39,082 nucleotides of DNA from Kiritimatiellia bacterium (GTDB lineage Bacteria; Verrucomicrobiota; Kiritimatiellia; SLAD01). The stretch is taken from positions 1 through 39,082 of the forward strand of contig SLBD01000045.1 in the NCBI GenBank assembly GCA_007126515.1, read 5' to 3'. Positions 33,794 through 39,082 of the stretch are shown here, piece by piece (within the stretch, counting starts at the first letter, position 1; each line of letters starts with the position of its first letter). The notes below the pieces were generated by a model. The model was not told the origin of the DNA. It searched no databases and saw only the letters and a program-made list of their open reading frames with translations. A program made the translations under genes and the position numbers.

Positions 33794-35053
33794 ATGAAGA
33801 TTGCTGTAGGCGCAGATCATGGTGGTTTTGACATGAAACAACGGTTAGTCCCGTTGATTCAGTCGCTGGGTCACATGGTTGTCGATTGCGGTACGGATTC
33901 CAAAGCCGCTGTGGATTATCCCGTGTTTGCGCATGCGGTGGCCAGTAAAGTGGCCAGTGGCGAATGCGATCTGGGGGTAGTCGTCGACGGCGCCGGCATC
34001 GGTTCGGCAATGGCGGCTAATAAGGTCAAGGGCATCCGCGCCGCCGCCTGTTACAACGAAGCCTTGGCCCGGAACAGTCGCGAGCACAATGGAGCCAATG
34101 TCCTGACGCTGGGGGTCGGGCAAAATTCACTGGCGGATGCGCAGGCGATCATCACCACATTCATTAACACAAAATGCACCGAACCGCGTCATCAGCGTCG
34201 TGTGCAATTGATTATGGATATTGAAAAAGGCCGACTGACGCAGTCGGGACAAACGACAAGCAACCAACCTTCAACACGGGGGACTGACGTGGATTTATCT
34301 CCTCAGGACATCGAACGAATTGCCAATCGGGTGAAAGAGCTGATGACCGGCTCAACCGCCACTTCGGGAACAGCTCAGCATATGGATGCTGACCAGTTGG
34401 CACAAATGATTGATCACACCATCTTGAGACCCGATGCCACCCGGGCAGATGTCGAAAAACTCTGCCGCGAGGCGATCGAACACAATTTCTTCTCCGTGTG
34501 CGTCAATTCGACATGGGTCCCCATCGTGCGCGATATGCTTCGCGGTTCGTCCGTCAAGGTGTGTGCTGTGGTGGGCTTTCCGCTGGGAGCGATGCCGCCC
34601 TCGATCAAGGCCATGGAAACCCGCAAGGCGATCCGCGAAGGGGCCAACGAAATCGATATGGTCATCAATGTCGGCGCCTTAAAGAGTGGCGATACCAAGT
34701 TGGTGTTGGAAGATATCCGCGCCGTGGTCGAAGCCTGTAAAGATGGCCGTGCCTTGTCCAAGGTGATTCTTGAGAACAGCCTGCTCACCGATGATGAAAA
34801 AGTCTTGGCGTGCGAACTCAGCATGCAGGCGCGCGCCGATTATGTGAAAACCTCGACCGGTTTTAGCACCGGCGGCGCGACGGCAGAAGATATTGCCTTG
34901 ATGGCGCGAACAGTCGCTCCCAAGAAATTGGGTGTGAAAGCGTCGGGCGGTGTGCGCACGTATGCCGATGCGATGAAAATGATTGCTGCGGGGGCAACCC
35001 GTGTTGGAGCAAGTAGTAGTATTAAAATAGTCGAAGAAGCCCGATCCAAGTAA
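33794..35053 (+). CDS. RpiB-DeoC fusion with internal encapsulation-peptide-like helix
   Basis: A 419-residue fusion. Residues 1-146 are an RpiB/LacAB sugar-phosphate isomerase fold ([43 protein letters not shown]). Asp65 stands where E. coli RpiB has catalytic Cys66, and the actinobacterial-type Glu position is Ser71. A polar linker leads to an amphipathic helix, [17 protein letters not shown] (168-184), close to the N-terminus of the aldehyde dehydrogenase downstream. Residues about 198-419 are a complete deoxyribose-phosphate aldolase with Asp288, Schiff-base Lys352 (YVKTSTGF) and Lys382 (KASGGVR). DeoC splits deoxyribose-5-phosphate into glyceraldehyde-3-phosphate and acetaldehyde. I use the ATG at 33794, where RpiB homologues begin; the TTG at 33740 adds 18 unlike residues. 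It is first in the BMC operon. Confidence 0.93.
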   Translation: MKIAVGADHGGFDMKQRLVPLIQSLGHMVVDCGTDSKAAVDYPVFAHAVASKVASGECDLGVVVDGAGIGSAMAANKVKGIRAAACYNEALARNSREHNGANVLTLGVGQNSLADAQAIITTFINTKCTEPRHQRRVQLIMDIEKGRLTQSGQTTSNQPSTRGTDVDLSPQDIERIANRVKELMTGSTATSGTAQHMDADQLAQMIDHTILRPDATRADVEKLCREAIEHNFFSVCVNSTWVPIVRDMLRGSSVKVCAVVGFPLGAMPPSIKAMETRKAIREGANEIDMVINVGALKSGDTKLVLEDIRAVVEACKDGRALSKVILENSLLTDDEKVLACELSMQARADYVKTSTGFSTGGATAEDIALMARTVAPKKLGVKASGGVRTYADAMKMIAAGATRVGASSSIKIVEEARSK

Positions 35054-35076
35054 GATGGGCAGGAAGGAGACATCCA

Positions 35077-35703
35077 GTGGCTGAATTACGTACGTATGTG
35101 TTTTTGGATAGCCTGCAACCCCAGTTTGCCTCGTTTTTTGCGACAGTTTCGCAGGGCTATCTGCCGATTGCCGGACAGGCATCCCTGTTTATTGAAATTG
35201 CCCCCGGTATGGATATCAACCGGATGACGGATATTGCCTTGAAGGCAACCAACGTCACCCCGGGTATGCAAATCGTTGAGCGAACGTTTGGCATGCTGGA
35301 GTTGCACTCCGACTCACAGGCCGATGTCCGCGCGGCGGGCGAGGCGATCCTCAACGAATTGGGATTGAAAGAGGAAGACCGCGTCAAACCGGCTGTCACA
35401 ACCAGCCAAGTGATTCGGCATCTCTCCGATTATCACACGCAATTAATCAACCGGATGCGACACGGCAACATGATTTTGCCTGGCCAGACGCTGTACGTCA
35501 TGGAATGTGCACCGGCGGGGTATGCCGCCATCGCTGCCAATGAAGCGGAAAAAGCGGCGAACATCAACATCCTGGAAGTGCGCACCGTGGGAGCCTTCGG
35601 TCGCATCTATCTGGGCGGTGAAGAGCGAGATATCGAAGTTGGCTACCAAGCTGCTGAGGCCGCCATTCAGGCGATCACAGGGAAAGTGGCCAGTAAGAAG
35701 TAG
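35077..35703 (+). CDS. BMC-T shell protein, stacking (CsoS1D-like) type
   Basis: A 208-residue tandem-domain microcompartment shell protein that forms pseudohexameric trimers. The N-terminus ELRTYVFLDSLQPQFASFFATVSQGYLP and the segments EIAPGMDINRMTDIALKAT and GYAAIAANEAEKAANINILEVRTVGAFGRIYLGG match the permuted class whose trimers stack face to face and have a gated central pore, as known for CsoS1D and Haliangium BMC-T2/T3. It would pass bulkier molecules such as sugar phosphates or CoA/NAD cofactors. The start is GTG with AAGGAG about 8 bases upstream, 23 bases after the fusion gene. Confidence 0.92.
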   Translation: MAELRTYVFLDSLQPQFASFFATVSQGYLPIAGQASLFIEIAPGMDINRMTDIALKATNVTPGMQIVERTFGMLELHSDSQADVRAAGEAILNELGLKEEDRVKPAVTTSQVIRHLSDYHTQLINRMRHGNMILPGQTLYVMECAPAGYAAIAANEAEKAANINILEVRTVGAFGRIYLGGEERDIEVGYQAAEAAIQAITGKVASKK

Positions 35704-35760
35704 AGGTAAAACAGGTCGGTTTTAACGGTAACCAGAAAACATCAAACAGAGAGGTATAAC

Positions 35761-36060
35761 ATGGCTGATGCATTAGGAATGATTGAAGCGCGCTCGTTTC
35801 CCGCCACTGTCGAGGCGGCGGACGCAATGGTCAAAGCGGCCAAAGTCGAATTGGTTTCATATGAAAAGACAGGTGGGGGCTACACCTCCGTGATCGTCCG
35901 TGGCGATGTCGCGGCCGTCAAAGCCGCTTGCGATGCCGGCCAGATTGCGGCCAGCCGCGTCGGCGAAGTGGTTGCGGTTCACGTCATTGCCCGTCCGCAT
36001 GCGAATGTGGATGCTGTGTTGCCGCTCGGCCGTGCCGAAGCCAAATCCGCAAAGAAATAA
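35761..36060 (+). CDS. BMC-H hexameric shell protein
   Basis: A 99-residue single-domain (Pfam BMC) shell protein that tiles microcompartment facets as hexamers. It opens with [29 protein letters not shown], the standard BMC-H start, with the pore loop near residues 37-42 (EKTGGG) and the C-terminal [16 protein letters not shown] short Ala/Lys tail ends the protein. The Gly-rich pore loop suggests an open, small-metabolite pore. A GAGAGG ribosome-binding site precedes the ATG by about 7 bases. It is the only BMC-H in the window and is followed by a stable hairpin, as expected for the most abundant shell part. Confidence 0.96.
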   Translation: MADALGMIEARSFPATVEAADAMVKAAKVELVSYEKTGGGYTSVIVRGDVAAVKAACDAGQIAASRVGEVVAVHVIARPHANVDAVLPLGRAEAKSAKK

Positions 36061-36074
36061 TCGTCGACCCAAAA

Positions 36075-36109
36075 GCTGTCCGAGCCGGATACATACCGGT
36101 TCGGACAGC
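36075..36109 (+). promoter_or_regulatory. Strong RNA hairpin between BMC-H and BMC-P genes
   Basis: GCTGTCCGAGCCGG pairs with CCGGTTCGGACAGC over 14 bp with one G-U pair and a 7-base loop. No U-run follows, so a full intrinsic terminator is unlikely. A 3' stabiliser for the upstream BMC-T/BMC-H message, or a partial attenuator that lowers BMC-P relative to BMC-H, fits its place in the operon. Confidence 0.7.
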
Positions 36110-36171
36110 CTGGGACGGTTGTCTCGGCGGCTCAGTCGCTGGTGCAACCGATTAGAGAAGGAGAGGCGCAT

Positions 36172-36459
36172 ATGAATATGGGCAAAGTCGTAGGTAGCGT
36201 TGTGGCCACCCGCAAAGAATCCTCTCTCGACGGGCTGCGCTTCATGCTGGTTCGACATGTCGATCATGAAGGCAAGGAGTCCGGCGGCAGTGTGGTTGCC
36301 GTGGATGCCGTGGGAGCGGGTCCGGGAGAATTGGTGCTCGTAGCTACGGGCAGTTCGGCGCGACAAACCTTGGCCACCGACAAACGGCCCTGCGATGCCG
36401 TCATTATGGCGATCGTGGATAGCTGGGATGTGGATGGCAAGGAGAAGTACAAGAAGTAG
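36172..36459 (+). CDS. BMC-P pentameric vertex protein (EutN/CcmL family), copy 1
   Basis: A 95-residue vertex protein that closes the twelve corners of the shell. It shows MGKVVGSVVATRKESSLDGLRFMLV at the N-terminus, VVAVDAVGAGPGELVLVATGSSAR in the middle, and ends CDAVIMAIVDSWDVDG, the classic EutN/CcmL pattern. The ATG at 36172 has AAGGAGAGG just upstream; the track start at 36142 lacks this and precedes the domain. Three different BMC-P genes in this operon (two more follow) match other metabolosome loci with several vertex paralogues. Confidence 0.95.
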   Translation: MNMGKVVGSVVATRKESSLDGLRFMLVRHVDHEGKESGGSVVAVDAVGAGPGELVLVATGSSARQTLATDKRPCDAVIMAIVDSWDVDGKEKYKK

Positions 36460-36474
36460 GTGGGGATTTCACTC

Positions 36475-37926
36475 ATGGCAACATTATCTGACCGAGACAT
36501 TGAAGCAATTGCCCAGAAAATCGTCGCCGATATCCAAGTCGGTCGACCGGCAGTGATTCCAGGCACAAGCCCCGCTGGGAGCAGCGGCATGCCTGCGGCC
36601 GGGATGGGAATTTTTGACACGGTCGATGAGGCGGTGACAGCGGCACGGGCATCATTTACCGTTTTCTCTGCATTGCCACTGGATCATCGCAATCGCATCA
36701 TTGCCAACATTCGTGCCGTCATGCGCGAGCACAAGACCGCGTTGGCCAAATCGGCGCACGAAGAAACAGGGCTGGGACGATTTGAAGACAAAATTGTCAA
36801 GAACGAGCTCGTCATCGAAAAAACGCTCGGTACAGAAGCCCTTTATCCAGATGCTCGCACCGGTGACCACGGATTGACCCTAACAGAGCCGGCGCCCTAT
36901 GGCGTCATTGGCGCGATTACGCCGTGTACCAATCCCACCTCTACCATTATTAATAATTCCATCGGCATGCTGGCGGCTGGCAACGCGGTTGTCTTTAATG
37001 TCCATCCCACCTCAAAACGCTGTTCGATGGAGACCATTGTCCTCCTCAATAAAGCCATCACTGGGGCAGGGGGACCTCCCAATGTTGTCGTCGGCGTTGG
37101 CAATCCAACCATTGAAAGCGCTCAAGAGTTAATGAAGCATCCGGGTATCCGGATTCTGGTCGTGACCGGTGGCGGGGGTGTCGTGAAGGCGGCCATGGCC
37201 AGCGGCAAGCGGGCCATCTGTGCCGGTCCCGGTAATCCACCCGTCGTCGTGGATGAAACCGCTAACATCGATCAGGCCGGACGTGACATCGTTCTCGGCG
37301 CATCGACCGACAACAACATCATCTGCGCTGACGAAAAAGAAGTCGTGGTCGTGGATTCCGTTGCCGATGGATTGCTGAAGTCCATGGTGCAAAACGGGGC
37401 TGCGTTGATTGATAAAAGTAAGCTCGCAGCCTTGGAGCAAGTCATCTTCACGAAGATGGCCGGTCCGCGCGGTCATGCTGAAATCAACCGCAAATGGATT
37501 GGCAAGAATGCCGATTTGATCCTCCGCGAGATGGGTATGAGCGTACCCAGCACCATCCGCTTGGGTGTGATCGAAGTGGATGTTGATCATCCGCTGATGT
37601 GGACGGAGCAAATGATGCCGATTCTGCCCGTGGCCCGTGTTCGGGATGCCGATTCCGCCATCAATTTGGGCTTGGAAATGGAAGGCAAATGCTATCACAC
37701 CGCCATCATGCATTCGATGCATCTGGGCCGCTTAAGCCGCATGGCGCGAGAATGCAATTGCAGCATTTTCGTCAAGAACGGTCGCTCGCAGGCAGGGTTA
37801 GGCCTCGGAGGAGAGGGACATACCTCGTTCACCATTGCCAGTCCGACCGGTGAAGGCATGACCAATCCAGTCAGCTTTTCCCGCTGGCGGCGTTGCACGT
37901 TGGTGGATCACTTCCGCATCGTGTGA
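36475..37926 (+). CDS. CoA-acylating aldehyde dehydrogenase (PduP/EutE-like)
   Basis: A 483-residue signature enzyme of a metabolosome, oxidising an aldehyde (here probably acetaldehyde from DeoC) to acyl-CoA with NAD+. Residues 3-21 (TLSDRDIEAIAQKIVADIQ) form an amphipathic helix followed by a Pro/Gly/Ser-rich linker, the usual encapsulation peptide layout. The catalytic domain includes ITPCTNPTSTIINNSIGML, the catalytic Cys in TDNNIICADEKEVVVV, and the family C-terminus RWRRCTLVDHFRIV. I start at ATG 36475, since the GTG at 36460 only adds five residues. The stop overlaps the next start by one base (TGATG), showing translational coupling. Confidence 0.95.
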   Translation: MATLSDRDIEAIAQKIVADIQVGRPAVIPGTSPAGSSGMPAAGMGIFDTVDEAVTAARASFTVFSALPLDHRNRIIANIRAVMREHKTALAKSAHEETGLGRFEDKIVKNELVIEKTLGTEALYPDARTGDHGLTLTEPAPYGVIGAITPCTNPTSTIINNSIGMLAAGNAVVFNVHPTSKRCSMETIVLLNKAITGAGGPPNVVVGVGNPTIESAQELMKHPGIRILVVTGGGGVVKAAMASGKRAICAGPGNPPVVVDETANIDQAGRDIVLGASTDNNIICADEKEVVVVDSVADGLLKSMVQNGAALIDKSKLAALEQVIFTKMAGPRGHAEINRKWIGKNADLILREMGMSVPSTIRLGVIEVDVDHPLMWTEQMMPILPVARVRDADSAINLGLEMEGKCYHTAIMHSMHLGRLSRMARECNCSIFVKNGRSQAGLGLGGEGHTSFTIASPTGEGMTNPVSFSRWRRCTLVDHFRIV

Positions 37927-38537
37927 TGAAGCGCTACCCGGCCATAGCGACGCTTGAATTTCGGGACATCACCGTCGGTATGCATGCCACGGATGCCCTG
38001 CTCAAGAAAGCTCCCATCTCTTTATTGAAATGCGGAGTCATCAGCCAAGGCCGATATCTCTCCTTGATCGCTGGCAGCACAGCCTCGGTTCAAGAATCGT
38101 ATGAGGAGGGATTGTTTTGGGGCAAGGATGGTGTCATCGACCATGTCTTTCTTCCCGATGTGGCCGACCCGCTCTATGAGGCCGTGTTTGGCCATCGAGC
38201 AGCCTGTCAGGGGGGAGCCATCGGCATCATCGAAACGCAGACCTCTTCTTGCAACATTCTCGCAACCGAACGCATGCTGAAAGGCACGCCGGTCACCTTG
38301 GTCGAACTTCGCATCGCCGATAGTCTGCTGCATGGCAAGGGAGTCAGTATCGTCAGCGGCGAACTGTACGATGTCGAAGCAGCGGTCGAAATGGCCGTCG
38401 ATTTTCTTGCCGCCAAACAACGGCCTGTCCTGCACAAGGTCATCACGCAAACGCATGAAGCACTCGCAGCGCAGATCGAGTGGAATACCTCGTTCGGCGA
38501 CGCCGCCTCCACCAACTTACATGGAGAACTTCCCTAA
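37926..38537 (+). CDS. BMC-T shell protein, second type (Haliangium T1-like)
   Basis: A 203-residue tandem BMC protein in canonical domain order: domain 1 starts YPAIATLEFRDITVGMHATDALLKKAPISLL and domain 2 starts GGAIGIIETQTSSCNILATERMLKGTPVTLVELRIAD. It resembles the single-layer trimers such as Haliangium BMC-T1 and differs from the stacking type at 35077. A Cys in domain 2 (TSSCN) and one in domain 1 (LLKCG) are visible, but I see no iron-sulfur-cluster pattern. The start codon shares a base with the dehydrogenase stop. The C-terminal tail (about residues 180-203) is polar and may be flexible. Confidence 0.93.
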   Translation: MKRYPAIATLEFRDITVGMHATDALLKKAPISLLKCGVISQGRYLSLIAGSTASVQESYEEGLFWGKDGVIDHVFLPDVADPLYEAVFGHRAACQGGAIGIIETQTSSCNILATERMLKGTPVTLVELRIADSLLHGKGVSIVSGELYDVEAAVEMAVDFLAAKQRPVLHKVITQTHEALAAQIEWNTSFGDAASTNLHGELP

Positions 38538-38538
38538 C

Positions 38539-38817
38539 ATGAAACTAGGCAAAGTGATTGGACGCGTTGTTCCCTGTTCGGTGTATGAGGGGCTGGAATC
38601 AGTGCCTTTGTTGTGGGTGCAACCAGTGGATAAAGAACTCAAGCCCAAAGGCAAAGCGCTGGTGTGCGCCGATGCCACACGGATGGCGGGCCCCGACGAA
38701 CTCGTCTATTTCGAAGGGGGCCGCGAAGCGGCGATGACGTTGGATCCTGCGTTTGTGCCTGTGGATCAAGCGGTTGTCGGCATCGTGGACGGCATGGATA
38801 CCGGAGGTGCCAAATGA
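38539..38817 (+). CDS. BMC-P vertex protein, copy 2
   Basis: A 92-residue EutN/CcmL pentamer protein: MKLGKVIGRVVPCSVYEGLESVPLLWVQPVD opens the fold and VPVDQAVVGIVDGMD closes it. The real start is the ATG at 38539, one base after the BMC-T stop; the track ORF extends far upstream out of frame with the BMC-T gene and is not coding there. It differs clearly from copy 1, so it is not a recent duplicate. The ATGA overlap with the next gene couples translation of the two vertex proteins. Confidence 0.94.
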   Translation: MKLGKVIGRVVPCSVYEGLESVPLLWVQPVDKELKPKGKALVCADATRMAGPDELVYFEGGREAAMTLDPAFVPVDQAVVGIVDGMDTGGAK

Positions 38818-39082
38818 TCACCGGGATTGTCAGCGGAAATCTATTCTCCACCATCAATCATCCATTCTATGACGGCAAGAAACTGCTGTTTGTCGACAAG
38901 ATCGACGTCGATGGCACGCGCACAGGGGATACCTTGATTGCTATCGATAGCGGCGTAGCCGCCGGTGTTGGCGACACGGTGTTGATTCTGGATGAAGGGA
39001 CCGGAGCTCGCCAAGTGGTGGGAGATGCTACCGCGCCGCTGCGCGCCATCATTGTCGGGATCGTGGACCGGATGGATGTGGA
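38814..39082 (+). CDS. BMC-P vertex protein, copy 3 (3' end cut by window)
   Basis: A third EutN/CcmL-type gene, absent from the supplied ORF track because it runs off the window. It starts at the ATG overlapping the previous TGA by 4 bp. Translation gives MITGIVSGNLFSTINHPFYDG, then KLLFVDKIDVDG, VAIDSG-like sequence (LIAIDSGVAAGVGDTVLIL) and AIIVGIVDRMDVD at the window edge, a nearly complete vertex protein of about 90 residues. More BMC genes, such as a PduL phosphotransacylase, are expected just beyond. Confidence 0.92.
   Translation, partial: MITGIVSGNLFSTINHPFYDGKKLLFVDKIDVDGTRTGDTLIAIDSGVAAGVGDTVLILDEGTGARQVVGDATAPLRAIIVGIVDRMDV

Noticed and set aside
38332-38538. Upstream extension of the second BMC-P ORF
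   Set aside because: It overlaps the BMC-T gene in another frame; the vertex-protein fold starts at the ATG at 38539.

Overview
The window looks like chromosomal DNA of a Gram-negative bacterium. It has a TolC/RND envelope pump, a lipid-A-kinase-like domain, a complete rod-shape operon and queuosine/t6A tRNA-modification genes. Gene content, weak Shine-Dalgarno usage at several genes, intergenic palindrome families and a bacterial microcompartment (BMC) locus together suggest a PVC-superphylum lineage (Kiritimatiellota, Lentisphaerota or Verrucomicrobiota). That placement is an inference of modest confidence. I found no rRNA, tRNA, CRISPR array, transposase or phage gene.

Layout. 1-2000: 3' part of queG, an orphan two-helix membrane protein, and a secreted fasciclin-domain protein on the minus strand. 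1987-2682 is gene-free and holds two hairpins plus five 15-bp palindromes spaced at exactly 31 bp. 2683-6853: YfhO-like GT-C membrane protein, GT2 glycosyltransferase and LysE-type exporter, closely spaced or overlapping. 6866-6963 is a REP/MITE-like inverted-repeat element. 6973-7857: isoprenyl diphosphate synthase (minus), separated by an 18-bp perfect palindrome from a MacB-type ABC ATPase/permease pair (plus). 10007-13246 (minus): S41 protease, TsaD and an SDR-like protein lacking the catalytic Tyr. 13367-15836 (plus): two tandem paralogous membrane-anchored TPR proteins.

15833-26573 (minus) is one compressed six-gene unit. In transcription order it is a TolC-like protein with an extra N-terminal substrate-binding-like domain, a lipoprotein adaptor, an RND pump without the usual Asp/Asp/Lys proton relay, MTA phosphorylase, a GT4 glycosyltransferase, and a kinase/glycoside-hydrolase-like fusion. 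26622-33648 (minus) is mreB-mreC-mreD-mrdA-rodA-rng, the cell-elongation operon ending in RNase G.

33794-39082 (plus, running off the window) is the most interesting part. It is a BMC operon: RpiB-DeoC fusion, stacking-type BMC-T, BMC-H, BMC-P, CoA-acylating aldehyde dehydrogenase, a second BMC-T, a second BMC-P and a third (partial) BMC-P. It fits the sugar-phosphate-utilising (SPU) metabolosome class. DeoC would split deoxyribose-5-phosphate into glyceraldehyde-3-phosphate and acetaldehyde, and the dehydrogenase would turn acetaldehyde into acetyl-CoA inside the shell. The dehydrogenase carries an N-terminal amphipathic helix of the encapsulation-peptide kind, and a nearly matching helix sits inside the fusion, between its RpiB and DeoC domains. 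The RpiB domain has Asp where the catalytic Cys of E. coli-type RpiB lies.
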